The translations under genes were made by a program, and so were the position numbers. Of a DNA stretch of 64,000 nt, positions 48,033 through 59,502 are shown one piece after another; within the stretch, counting starts at the first letter, position 1, and each line of letters begins with the position of its first letter. This DNA comes from Caprella mutica. Its lineage: Eukaryota; Arthropoda; Malacostraca; Amphipoda; Caprellidae. Location: positions 457,529 through 521,528 of the forward strand of contig CANNZV010000944.1 in NCBI GenBank assembly GCA_947561585.1. Reading direction: 5' to 3'. Below the pieces are notes generated by a model that made no database searches, had not been told where the DNA came from, and was given only the letters and a program-made list of their open reading frames with translations.

Positions 48033-49048
48033 CACAGAGAAAAAAGTTTACTCATATTTAATGGGTCAACAATTTATGCTTTGAATCAATTTATTACATG
48101 AGTTGGTTTGACTATATTCATGTTTTCACGTGTGTCTAAACAACTATGACGTGTGTGTCATCAAACATAGTTAATTCAAATCATTTTATGGATTGAATCA
48201 ACTTACTATGAGAGTTGGAGTTACATTTTGGGAGTTTGAACAAATGTTAAAACAACTATGACATAGTGTGTTGAAGTAACTCGCAAAGATTGTTAATCCA
48301 ATTTATCTGGTGTATGAATTAACTTACTATGATAGTTGGCGCTACTTTGTTAAGTTTAGGTGCGAGTTAAATCAACTATGACATAGTATGTTATAGTAAC
48401 CCACAAAGACTGTTAATCCAGTGTATTCTGCAGTGTATGAATTAACTTACTATGAGAGTTGGCGCTACTTTTTTGTAAGTTTAGGTGTGAGTTAAAACAA
48501 CTATGACATAGTGTGATAAAGTAACCCACAAAAACTGTTAATCCTATGTATCTGGTGTATAAATTAACTCACTATGAGAGTTAGTGCTACTTTTTTTATA
48601 AGTTTATGTGTGAGTTCAATCAAATGAGTATGTGGCAACTTATGCTTTCCTCAAAGCTAATTTATTCGCATAACACTTTTCAGTTCAAATCTTGTTTCAA
48701 GTGTGTTACGTGTTGAATGTGAACGCTCCTCAATACTATTTTAGTTCAAGTGCAAACAATAGCGTTAAATGCATTAAATAGTATTATCGCTGCCGATCGA
48801 TTATTAATTAATTCCATTAATAAATTGATAAATGTTTGCCTAAATATTCTAAAATATTGGTGATTGATAGTTTGGTGGCTTTATATAGGTAGTTATTTGA
48901 AGAGCTGATTATCAGTATATAACTTTTATAATAATAAATTTTGATTACTGCCTTCCAGTTTGTAAACTGATATCCAAACTAATTTTCCTAGATTATTATA
49001 TGTTAACTTATTTAAGCATCATACCTACCTAGCTGTTTTTTTTCAGTG
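48033..49048. mobile_element. element with ACACTGAAAAAA-like ends and 121-bp internal repeats
   Basis: The left border ACACAGAGAAAAAAG and the inverted right border TTTTTTTTCAGTGT suggest a non-autonomous transposon. Its left half holds about five imperfect tandem copies of a 121-bp unit (landmark TAACTTACTATGAGAGTTGG near 48200, 48321, 48443 and 48564; ACAACTATGACATAGT in each). The right half is unique AT-rich DNA. No target duplication could be confirmed. Confidence 0.55.
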
Positions 49049-49064
49049 TCAATACCTTCTACAT

Positions 49065-49571
49065 GGGGTACGGTCAAGAGCCCCCCCGGTCAAGAGCCCT
49101 CCCGGTCATGAGCCCTCCCGATCACGAGCCCCTCCGGTCATGAGCCCCCCCGGTCACGAGCCCCCTCCCCCCTCCCTGTTTTTTTAATCCTTATTTACCT
49201 AGTTAAACAAATGAAGAATTACTTAGATAGAAATAACTGAGAGTTTTTAATGTAGTTTGTTGTATCCGCTTGTTTGTTGTACTGCACACTTCATGATTGT
49301 TTAATGACCTGGCAGGGGGGTTCGGGGGGCTATTCAGTAATAAACTACAAAAGTGTCAATAAGGATTAAATAGTATAGGTAAATGAGGATTTAAAAACAG
49401 GGGGGTTCATGACCGGGAGGGCTCATGACCGGGGGGGCTCTTGACCAGGGGGGCTCTTGACCGGGGGGGCTTATGACCTAGGGGGGATCATGACCGGGGG
49501 GGGCTCTTGACCGGGGGGGCTCATGACCGGGGGGGCTCTTGACCGGGGGGGGGGGCTTATGACCTACACCC
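49065..49571 (-). mobile_element. Foldback-like element FB4, inverse orientation
   Basis: It begins GGGGTACGGTCAAGAG and ends CTTATGACCTACACCC, the reverse of FB1 and FB2. Inverted C-rich subterminal arrays lie at both ends. The core is the same, but the central G/C hairpin is deleted (CGGGGGGC joins directly to TATTCAGTAATAAAC). The flanks are CTTCTACAT (49056-49064) and CTTTTACAT (49572-49580), a 9-bp duplication with one mismatch. Confidence 0.85.
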
Positions 49572-49613
49572 CTTTTACATAGGCTCGGCAGTTATTGCGC
49601 TGTCCTCAGAATA

Positions 49614-49770
49614 GGGTAAGTTCCAAATTATCAGGCGATTTCAAAATTTCGGTCACGTATGAAATATAGTATATAGCTACCTAATAGCTAATTGAAATAA
49701 AAGTTAATTTAATATAGTTTTTCTTACGCGACCGAAAATGTGGAGCCGTCCGATATTTCGGAACTTATCC
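49614..49770 (+). mobile_element. GGGTAAGTTC MITE, intact 157-bp copy
   Basis: The left end GGGTAAGTTCCAAATTATCA and right end CGATATTTCGGAACTTATCC are inverted, with the inner CGACCGAAAATGTGGAGCCG matching the family. TA at 49612-49613 and 49771-49772 is the target duplication. Confidence 0.8.
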
Positions 49771-51437
49771 TAGTATCTTAAGTAAAGTGGTCTGATAATC
49801 AATATATTTTAAAACTAGTTGGTGTACCTATAGGTAGGGTTACACAGCCAAATTGGGTTCTTTAATTTCTTATTGTGACCCTATTAAGAGAGTCTCAAAA
49901 TCATTCTGAAATTAGTTTAGCTATATACTGAATTGTTGAACATCATAATTTAAGCTCAATTTAGGATAGGTTCTATTCATTTCACGAGTGCCTTGAAGTC
50001 ATGATGGTTATTAATGTTTCTGAGATAAGAGACTGCAGTTAGTTAAAGTGCCGCAATTTACCTACTTGACCCTAGTTTTCTATGACTGGGAGAACTCCAA
50101 CCAGGGAGGTAGTCAGAGGAGAACACCGTCCAGGGATTTAGCAGGGAGAACTCCAACCAGAGGTGAGCCTTTTGATATATTATACTTTCTTGGTATTTAA
50201 TTAAAGTCTACATTATGAGTGTATAATGAACAAAATTATGAGGATTAGCTAGAAAAATCCATTGCATTTATTAGAGCTAAATTTATACTGCATCTGAAGA
50301 TTTATAATTAGTTTAACATTTTATATAAATAATTTACCTATATGAAAGAATTCTCAGTTAATAATTCTTTTCATTTCTTTATTAATATATGGTTTTCTAT
50401 ATTTTCTGAATCTACTTTCAGATCTTGATGAAGAATTGATGAAGTAGATCAACGTCATCAACTATCGGAGTCCTCTTCAATTCCTTTGAATGGTTCAGGA
50501 ACAATTATGCTAGGTCAAAGTAAGTATTTGAAAATATTAGATGATTTCTAAATATGTATTTGCAATATGATTAGCTCTTACTTTTGCATATGCTTTTAGG
50601 GATTCCACACATGAAAAGAATATCGAAGCTGTCGCTATCTCATCACAAAAGGAAAAAGAGTAGGTGATGTTATTGATAATGTATATGAACGATACTGTGA
50701 ATTTTTATTCAATATAAATTAATATACGAATCTCTTATTTCAGGAATTGGCAACCTACAGTCGTGAAAGAAAGTGACGAGAATTCAAATTAAACTTCTAA
50801 ATAATAAATCTAAAACTTAAATGTTTATATTTCGTTTTCAATTTGACCTTGGTAATTCTATTAGCATATTTCAATATCAGTGCCTATGAGTAAGATGAAT
50901 TGCACTAAAATATGGTTTAGAAGATAAAGGCTTTATCATTAATTTATTATTCATTAAGTTATAGTACAATTGCAGCATATCAAAGATTTATCAACTTTTG
51001 TAATCTAGCCTGGTTAATTAATTCATCTAGCCTACCTATTTATCACTACGTAAAGTTATTTACGTCATCTAACTACTTATTTATAAACTGACCTGATGAA
51101 GTTACTTATTCAATCTAATCTATTAATTTACAACTGATAACCATATATTAATTCATAGGATCGAAAACATTTCAAAAAGCAAGGATAGGTCTAGGTGATC
51201 AATTATTTTTTAAAATTGAAATAGTATGCATATCACAAAAGCAAAAGTAGAAAATAAATGTGAACATGTTAGATTTGGTCCTAGAAAATAAATAGTCTAA
51301 TCTAATTGATACCGGGACCTACCTCGAGATTATAATTTAATAGAGTAAATATAGTGACTGAAAAAGTCTGGCTACTGCTAACCAGACCGATATTTCAACC
51401 TACACTATAATAGTTGATATACATTTACTTAGTTTAA
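49771..51437. other. spacer with a tentative small spliced gene (50020-50792, plus strand)
   Basis: An open frame (about 50020-50163) ends at a good donor, AG/GTGAGC. An acceptor TACTTTCAG at 50421 would continue it for a few codons to a TAG. Further acceptor-like sites at 50599 and 50743 frame short open segments (50600-50659 and 50744-50792) that splice in frame to a TAA, followed by AATAAAT. The frame is short and has no recognised domain. It could equally be chance. Confidence 0.2.
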
Positions 51438-51927
51438 AAGTAGTTGATATAACCAACACGAGAAGATGATATAACCTACACGAGTAGTTGATATAACCAA
51501 CACGAGTAGTTGATATAACCTAACCGAGTAGTTGATATAACCTACACGAGTAGTTGATATCACCTAACCGAGTAGTTGATATAACCTACACGAGTAGTTG
51601 ATATAACCTACACGAGTAGTTGATATAACCTAACCGAGTAGTTGATATAACCTACACGAGTAGTTGATATCACCAATACGAGTAGTTAATGTAACCTACA
51701 CGAGTAGTTAGTATAACCTACACGAGTAGTTGGTATTACCTACACGAGTAGTTAGTATAACCTACACGAGTAGTTGGTATAACCTACACAAGCAGTTGGT
51801 ATAACCTACACGAGTAGTTGATATAACCAACACTAGTAGTTGATATAACCTAACCGAGTAGTTGATATAACCTATACGAGTAGTTAATGTAACCTACACG
51901 AGTAGTTGGTATAACCTACACGAGTAC
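51438..51927. repeat. 22-bp satellite array
   Basis: About 22 copies of GAGTAGTTGATATAACCTAC plus AC, with AACCGA, CAACAC and GTTGGTAT variants. Confidence 0.95.
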
Positions 51928-51934
51928 CCAGGTA

Positions 51935-52785
51935 ACATTTGATTGTTCCCGGGATATTCCCGGGATATCCCCAGCGATATTCCCCTGATATCCCCTTCAT
52001 TAATCCCTGGAATATTCCTATTTTACACTTTTCGCGATAAGGCGATATTCCCTTTTGATATCCAGGGGATCTTTATGGGACATTTTATTATTTATTCCCG
52101 GAATCTTCCCTGGATATCAAGGGAACAGAAAGGGAATATCAAAACAGTTATCCCCTCGTTAACAAGGGAATGAAAATATGAAAGTGAATGGATATTCCCT
52201 CGATATCAAGGGGAACAAGAGGGAATAAAAATATAAATATTCCCTGGATATCAAGGGAAAAGAAAGGGAATATCAAAACAGTTATCCCCTCATTAACAAG
52301 GGAATGAAAATATGAAAGTGAATGGATATTCCCTCGATATCAAAGGGAACAAGAGGGAATTAAAATATAAATATTCCTGGAATCTTCCCTGGATATCAAG
52401 GGAAGAGAAAGGGAATATCAAATCAGTTATCCCCTCATTAACAAGGGAATGAAAATATGAAAGTGAATGGATATTCCCTCGATATCAAGGGGAACAAGAG
52501 GGAATTAAAATATAAATATTCCTGGAATCTTCCCTGGATATCAAGGGAAGAGAAAGGGAATATCAAATCAGTTATCCCCTCATTAACAAGGGAATGAAAA
52601 TATGAAAGTGAATGGATATTCCCTCGATATCAAGGGGAACAAGAGGGAATTAAAATATAAATATTCCTGGAATCTTCCCTGGATATCAGGGGAAGAGAAA
52701 GGGAATATCAAAACAGTTATCCCCTCATTAACAAGGGAATGGAAATATGAAAGTGAATGGATATTCCCTCGATTTCAAGGGGATG
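51935..52785. repeat. about 144-bp tandem repeat rich in GATATTCCC motifs
   Basis: Five units (near 52107, 52238, 52385, 52529 and 52676) contain TCCCTGGATATCAAGGGA and TTCCCTCGATATCAAGGG, separated by CAGTTATCCCCTCATTAACA. Two are about 131-147 bp, the later ones nearly identical. Many short inverted motifs (GATATTCCC and GGGAATATC) occur within each unit. The array starts in a diverged lead-in at 51935. Confidence 0.9.
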
Positions 52786-53850
52786 CATGTAATGCATGTT
52801 GCAATACTTACACTTATCAAGTGAAATATATCAAGAGATGTGTGATTTCAAGAAGAAACTGCTTGTAGTTCAGTTAAGAGATGTACACAAATAACAACAG
52901 ACAAGGTACCATGGATCTCAATAGGTTACATCATGAGCACCAAGGCTGTTAATCATTGAATGTACATCATCTTACATTTATCTCTCCTGCAGTAGGACTA
53001 TCGATGTCATATCAAGGTGTCGAGTAAGCTGGAGCTACATTCGCCATTCTATTTGCTGTTGAGTGGGGTGGAGCAGCCATGCTGATGGGTGTTGAGAATA
53101 CAGACATCAAGGATCATAACTGAAATAAAAAGGATAATTAACATTTAGATCTTCATTAAGGATTAAAATAGAAACTAAGTAGTACAAGGAACATTTCCAC
53201 CAACACCTTACACATGCAAAATAATTTAAACTGTTATCACTATTCAAATGAATAGAAGTATTTAATAAAAACAAAATCAATTTCATCTGTATAAATAAAT
53301 TGAATTATTACAAGAAACATTAACAGACATTGCAAAATACATTCAGTCGTTTAGATTAGACATAGCCCAGACTATAATTCATGGTAAATTCCACCAACTG
53401 TGACTTGTTAATGGAATTTTTTCCCTTTAAGAGTAATATTCTAGCTAAGTCAAGTGGAATTTTAGCTACGTTGATTGGTAAAGTAATTATTAATTATAAA
53501 TCAAAGGAGGATACAGACATCATAAAGCCCTTGGATAAGTAATAAAAATAGCTAATTTAGGATTCCCCCAAATGGTTTTCAGTTTCCCACTTTGGAGGAA
53601 ACCTACCTTGATAAACCCTGTACAGCATATAAACAAAATTTTGATTTCATACATTTATATACATAAAAATACAATTATATTAATGACTAATATTATATAA
53701 TGATAGCTACTTGAATTAATAAATTAATCATAAGTTCACCAATAATCAATAGCTAGGCATAAAAATCAGACAATTTATTTGATAATCTAACTGATTGAAA
53801 GATATTTGTATGTGAAAAAAAAACAGACCGTTAGTTAATTAAATAACTTC
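52786..53850. other. spacer with a fragment of the CCAGTCTG MITE family
   Basis: At about 53365-53480, GCCCAGACTATAATTCATGG and GTAATATTCTAGCTAAGTC match motifs of the MITE cluster at 25.3-28.0 kb. The rest is featureless. Confidence 0.4.
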
Positions 53851-54500
53851 CAATGTTGCAAAAAAGAACAGACTAATCGTAAATTAATTAGAGATGCACC
53901 AATACCATATTAGTAACCGATACCAGTACCAAGAAGCTACAGTCACTTTAGAATTCTGGTAACCGATACCAATACCAAGTCTGATACCAGTTACTTTTTA
54001 AAAGTATAATACAGTTAATTAATTAACTTCCAATGTTGCAAAAAAGAATGAACTGATAGTAAATTGAATAACTTCCAATGTTGCAAAAAGAACGTACTGA
54101 TAGTAAATTCAGTAGATATTCATCTATTCCATATTAGTAACCGATACCAGTACCAATTACAGTTACTTTAAAATTCTGGCAACCGATACCAATACCAAGT
54201 CGATACCAGATACTTTTTAAAAGTATAATACAGTTAATAAATTAACTTCCAATGATGCAAAAAAGAATGGACTGATAGTAAATTAAATAACTTACAATGT
54301 TGCAAAAAGAACAGACTGATAGTAAATTAAATAACTTACAATGTTGCAAAAAGAATGGACTGATAGTAAATTAAATAACTTACAATGTTGCAAAAAGAAC
54401 AGACTGATAGTAAATTAAGTAACTTCCAATATGCAAAAAGAATGGATTGATATTATCTAAATTAAGTAATTTATAAAGTCAAATTACAATGTTGCAAAAA
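53851..54500. repeat. nested tandem repeats of 44-47 bp and about 220 bp
   Basis: A 44-47 bp unit, ACTTACAATGTTGCAAAAAG plus AACAGACTGATAGTAAATTA, recurs about ten times. A larger block (AGTAACCGATACCAGTACCA and TTTTTAAAAGTATAATACAG) is present twice near 53910 and 54130. Confidence 0.85.
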
Positions 54501-54689
54501 AAGAACAAACTTGGTTACTTGTTAAAAGATAATTGACTGCAATAAAAGAATGGACTGAAAGTAAATATATAAAGGAAAACACCAAATTAATCTGTAAATA
54601 TATGAATGATCAAAATAGAATATTTCAGAAGTTTAGTTCAATCTTCCCAATAATCAGTTGAAATGATCATCAAATCATTCAAATGCACA

Positions 54690-56725
54690 CTGGCTTCAGT
54701 ATTCAAAAATCCAGTCTGTATTTGGTGCACAGAACTCCTCTGACTTTATCAAAAATCTGAGAAATAGCTGCCAACATTTTTCATCAATTGGTGACTGGTC
54801 TAGTCCTCCAACATTATTCCAGTTTCCCCTTCAAAAATTAATAGTAATATACTTAAATATAGGAATTAATAGTTAAATATCTTTCGATATTGCAGGAATT
54901 TTTTTATTAGAGAAATTGAATATCTGTCGACATATCATTGGAATTTATCATCAAATACAATCTGGTGTATTTGGTGCACAAAATCCCACTGACTTTTTCA
55001 AAAATGTTAAAAAATTCACTAAGAATTTGCAATAATTTTAATTTGGCTGATCTAACCTAAATCCAGTCTATATTTCATGGTAAATTTCATCGATATGTCA
55101 GTAGAATTCAAGACTGGCGACTGCAGGAACTGGTAAACTGTTCTCCAAGAAATCCTCTATATTATAATATTTAGACTTCTGTTCTCAGTAAAATTGTAAA
55201 ATACATGTAAATATAGGAGGAAATTAGGAATTGTTCGCATAGAAAATGTTAAAAATATCCCATATTCTGCAGACTGGGGTCATCGTCACTAGAATTTAAC
55301 CCCTTTGAAAATAATATTCTGGCAAAGTCGCCGCCAAGTAAAATAGCATCTCTCATAAACTCGCCATTTGTCTCTCCAGCTCTCTCCAAATTTCAACAAA
55401 TTCTCTCCAAAATGATGAAATTTTCATAAATTCTCTCCAAAATAACATTGTAGCCCATGCTTCAAGGTGTGGCAGGAAAGTCGCAAGTTTAGTGAGAGAA
55501 TGGAACAAGGTCGCCACATTTAAGATAATTTAAAGGAGAAATTTGACTCTCTACTAAAGATTTTACACTTGGAAACATCATTGTGCAGTTTATGCTCTTA
55601 GTCTGATGCATGTGCATCTATTCAGACTGTTTTGGGAGTGATTTAATTGTTATTTACATGTTTTTCAACTCATTTAAACCCTCAAAAGTTGCCAATATAC
55701 TGGCGAGTGGCGATTTTGTCCATACTTTAAAACATGTATTGTAGCATAATGGAAAAATAGATAACTCGCCATTTGCAATTGAAGGGCTCAAAATAACTGT
55801 CACAAAATCGCCATTAAAATGGCGAGTTTGGACATGCTTTATTTTATTACTTGGAAAGTTGGTAGATCTCTATAATTATTATTTAACTTCTATTTTAATT
55901 GGTATCATGGATACCAATTGAAATAAAAGTTGAATAATGATTATTATATAAAGATTTTTATGTGTTCGAAAATATGGAACCGTGCGATAACACGGAACTT
56001 ACCCTAATAACTATTTATTCCTATGTTAGAATGTTAGGTACCATTCATTACGGTGGATAAATTGAGAAAATGTTGGTGGATCAGCTGAATTAGCTACTGG
56101 AAATTTATGGTGGATTTTTTCAGTTTTTTTAAAAGTCAGTGTCTTTGTGAGACTTTGTGAACCAAATACAGATCAGGATTTGGGATCAACCAACATTTTC
56201 TTTATTAATCCACCAAAAATTAATGGTATCATACCAGTTTGTATTTGGTGCACAGTGCACTGAACTCCTCTGACTTTTTCAAAAATCTGAGAAATAGCTG
56301 CCAACATTTTTCATCAATTTGTCTAGTCCTCCAACATTTTTCCAGTTTCTCCTCCAAAAATTAGCTAATGGTAATATAGGAATCAATAGCAAAATATCCT
56401 CCGACATTGCAGGAATTTATTTATTAGTGAAATTGAATATCTCCCGAAATATCATTGGAATTTACCACCAAATACAATCTGGGTATCATAGGAATAAACC
56501 AATTTGTATTTGGTGCACAAAATCCCACTGACTTTTTCAAAAAAGCTGAAAAAATCCACCATAAATTTCCAGTAAGTTGGCTGATCCACCAACATTTTCA
56601 CAATTTATCCATCAAAAATTAATGGTAACATAGGAATAGGTAAATAGCTAAAAATCCACCGACTTTGTCAGAATATTATTTTTGAAGGGGAAAAAATTCC
56701 ACCGAAATACAGACTGGGGAATAAA
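54690..56725. mobile_element. cluster of nested MITEs, second copy of the 25-28 kb type
   Basis: Several truncated members of the CCAGTCTG family are present (CCAGTCTGTATTTGGTGCAC near 54712, ACTGACTTTTTCAAAA near 54980 and 56525, AATATTATTTTTGAAGGG near 56680). There is also a CCAAGTAA family member with the hairpin AAATCGCCATT/AATGGCGAGTTT (55805-55830). Within it, at 55895-56004, lies a GGGTAAGTTC MITE right half (ending AACTTACCC plus TA) with a shortened TTGGTATC palindrome. No protein-coding sequence is seen. Confidence 0.7.
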
Positions 56726-57025
56726 TACCTGACTGCTAGCGCAGCCAATGAGGCGGAGGGGAGGAAGCGACGCAAATATGCGGCTCTTGGCATTCGATAT
56801 CGGTTCGAACCCATAGCGGTGGAAACGGCAGGTAGCTATGGTGAAACGACAGGCGCACTCCTTACTGAAATCGGCCGTCGCATTACCGACGTCACTGATG
56901 ATGTGAGAGAGACCTTATGGTTAGAGCAGAGAGTTGGTTTGGCAGTTCAGAGGGGCAATGCTTTCAGTATCCTGACGTCAGTCAAGGAGAAGTATGATGA
57001 CCGCAGTTTGGGTGTTGCCCTGTGA
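56723..57025 (+). CDS. C-terminal fragment of a retroelement-type ORF
   Basis: An open frame that is much richer in G+C than its surroundings reads from about 56723 to a TGA at 57023. It includes RYRFEPIAVETAGSYGE, then WLEQRVGLAVQRGNA and SILTSVKEKYDD. This resembles the tail found in many invertebrate retroelement-derived (reverse transcriptase) ORFs. The catalytic part is absent. A 3' tail with AATAAA at 57137-57142 and an A-run at about 57207 follow, as in a 5'-truncated retroinsertion. Identification is from memory of the motif, so it is moderate. Confidence 0.5.
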   Translation, partial: KYLTASAANEAEGRKRRKYAALGIRYRFEPIAVETAGSYGETTGALLTEIGRRITDVTDDVRETLWLEQRVGLAVQRGNAFSILTSVKEKYDDRSLGVAL

Positions 57026-57230
57026 CCTGCTATAGGCACCTCACAGTCGGTTGGAGGCCACTACCATTGGCGATGGTCGGAGCCATGGTCGTAGAGCAGA
57101 GAAGCTTATCTTTCATTTTTTAATGTTCATTGTCTTAATAAAGATAATTCCTTTTTTTTTAATTATTTAAAGAAGGTTTGCTTCTTCTGGCAGGGGGGCC
57201 TTTTTAAAAAAAAAAAAAAAAAAAAAATAC
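57026..57230 (+). mobile_element. 3' UTR, poly(A) signal and A-run of the retroelement fragment
   Basis: About 110 nt of balanced-composition sequence follow the stop, then AATAAAG at 57137, a T-rich stretch and a run of about 23 A near 57207-57228. This is consistent with the 3' end of an inserted retroelement or retrocopy. Confidence 0.5.
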
Positions 57231-57695
57231 CTAGGTGTCTAAAAATCCACCGCCTTGGGTCCTGGGACCTTGGCTAGAATATTATTATCAGACACAAGAG
57301 GGGGAAAATTCTGAAAAAATACATTCTGACCTTAATTCTAGGAATAATTAGTAGAGTTCATCGCCAAGTCCCGGTCTTTATTTGGTGCAAAAAATTCCAC
57401 CGATGTTTTACAGAAAGCACCTATTTTTCGGCGGAATTTACCACGAAATATAGACTGGGTCAAGCCCAAATACAGACCGAGTTTTCGACATCTAGCCTAT
57501 CAAATTTAATTCAGAGTTCAGATTGCCAAATACAGACCGAGTAATGGAAAAACCATGAATTTATAAGAGTATGGAAGCAAGACCCAGATTGTATTTGGTG
57601 GTAAATTTCATAGATATCTCGAGAGATAGCTTCAATTTCTCTAATAAAAAAATTCCTGCAAGGACTGAGGATATTTAGCTAGGTAGATATTAGGT
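57231..57695. mobile_element. fragments of the CCAGTCTG MITE family
   Basis: Pieces such as CCCGGTCTTTATTTGGTGCA, CACGAAATATAGACTGGG and GATTGTATTTGGTGGTAAAT recur in both orientations. Confidence 0.55.
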
Positions 57696-57704
57696 AATTC
57701 ATAG

Positions 57705-58216
57705 GGGGTACGGTCACGGGGCCCCCCCCGGTCATGAGCCTCCCCGGTCCCGAGTCCCCCCAGTCATGAGTCCCCCTAGGTCATAAGCCCCCCCGGTCAC
57801 GAGCCCCCCCCCCCCCCTCCATGTTTTTTTAATCCTTATTTACCTAGTTAAACAAATGAAGAACTACTTAGATAGAAATAACTGAGAGTTGCTAATGTAG
57901 TTTGTTGTATCCACTAGATTGTTGTACTGCAGACTTCATGATTGTTTAATGACCTGGCAGGGGGGTTCGGGGGGCGGCACGCCCCCCGATATACATATAT
58001 TCTATGTATAATCAGTAATGAACTACAAAAGTGTCAATAAGGATTAAATAATATAGGTAAATAAGGATTTAAAAACAGGGGGGCTCGTGACCGGGGGGGC
58101 TCATGACTGCCGGACCGGGGGTGCTTATGACCTAGGGGGGCTCATGACCGGGGGGGCTCTTGACCGCCACCGGGGGGGCTCTTGACCGGGGGGGGGGGGG
58201 CTCATGACCTACACCC
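57705..58216 (-). mobile_element. Foldback-like element FB5, inverse orientation
   Basis: It starts GGGGTACGGTCACGGG and ends CTCATGACCTACACCC, with inverted C-rich arrays and the shared core including a CGGGGGGCG hairpin. Flanks AATTCATAG (57696-57704) and AATTCATAT (58217-58225) form a 9-bp duplication with one mismatch. Confidence 0.85.
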
Positions 58217-58234
58217 AATTCATATACCTAGGTA

Positions 58235-59121
58235 GGGTCCATACAATTACCGGAACGGACCATGAATTACCGGAACGAAACATGAATTACCGGAACGGAC
58301 CATGAATTACCGGAACGGAGTTGTTTTATTGAGAAATAGTCCTTGGTAAGTCATATAGGTATACATTAGGTCTATTTATGTTCCAATTGATATCATATTT
58401 TACCATTTTATAGTCATTTCTACTCGTATATTCGCTACCAAACATCTGCAACATAGTTATAAACTTTACAAGAGTATATGCTGAAATTCGTTTTCTTTGC
58501 ATAATCTTTCTAAGAAAATATTTTGAGGGGAAACTAAAGTAATTTTAATATTGGATTCCATATTATAGTTTTAATGAGAAGTATTTGGGTTCTATTTTGT
58601 GTATCCATTACTAGTACGTTTTGATATTCTATTAATCAGGATTTTTAATTTTATGCAACATATACAAATTTGGTTCGTTTTTAATCGGGTACTAGTAGGT
58701 AAATTCATAACTGCTATCTGTCGCATTGAAGTTATGATGACCCATGACTTACTTAATATACATATACTGTACATATGTATATTAATATATACTTACTTAA
58801 TATACATAACATAAAAATGAAACAAAAAAATATTTTAAACCTATAACACGGAATCACGGACTATCTAAGTTATCATGTCATGTCATGTCAATTTTCTGTC
58901 TATGTTTCAGATGTTTGGTAGCGAATATACGAACAGAAATGAGTATAAAATGGTAAAATATGACATCAATTGGAACATAAATAGACCTAATGTACACCTA
59001 AATGACTTAACAAGGATTATTTCTCAATAAAACAACTCCGTTCCGGTAATTCATGGTCCGTTCCGGTAATTCATGGTACGTTCCGGTAATTCGTGGTCCG
59101 TTCCGGTAATTGTATGAACCG
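58235..59121. mobile_element. Foldback-like element FB6, unit ATGAATTACCGGAACGGACC
   Basis: Inverted arrays of ATGAATTACCGGAACGGACC (about four copies at each end) are continued by about 240 bp of inverted similarity (for example TTGCAGATGTTTGG and its complement CCAAACATCTGCAA region), with a unique middle. The ends are GGGTCCATACAATTACC and CGGTTCATACAATTACC. TACCTAGGTA stands on both sides (58225-58234 and 59122-59131). The exact duplication length is ambiguous because the motif is itself palindromic. No open frame of note lies inside. Confidence 0.85.
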
Positions 59122-59131
59122 TACCTAGGTA

Positions 59132-59502
59132 TTACCATTAATTTTTGGAGAAGAAACTGGAAAAATGTTGAAGGACTAGACAAATTGATGAAAAATGTTG
59201 GCAGCTACCTACCTATTTAGGTAGTACCTACTATCAGATTTTTGAAAAAGTCAGAGGAGTTCAGTGCACCAAATACAAACTGGAGCAAGACACATACACA
59301 CATTTAGCTAGTAGCTACACTGAATAGGTTACAGGTAGGTATGATGATGATGGTATGTATCACCGTATCATGACTGCTTATTTATCTGGTTGATCAGAAA
59401 AAAATTTGAGGAACACCTCTTTGAAAGGTGTTCATTCAATGAGTGCACATCAACATTATTTTCAGTGTTGTTTTCATAATATTCTCACTTTGTTCAATGA
59501 CA
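59132..59502. other. spacer with a CCAGTCTG MITE remnant
   Basis: TTTTTGAAAAAGTCAGAGGA and CACCAAATACAAACTGGAG (59240-59285) belong to the MITE family. The rest is unremarkable. Confidence 0.45.

Noticed and set aside
56802..56812. GGTTCGAACCC, a perfect tRNA-type B box
   Set aside because: It lies inside the retroelement-type open frame; there is no A box at proper distance and no acceptor stem.
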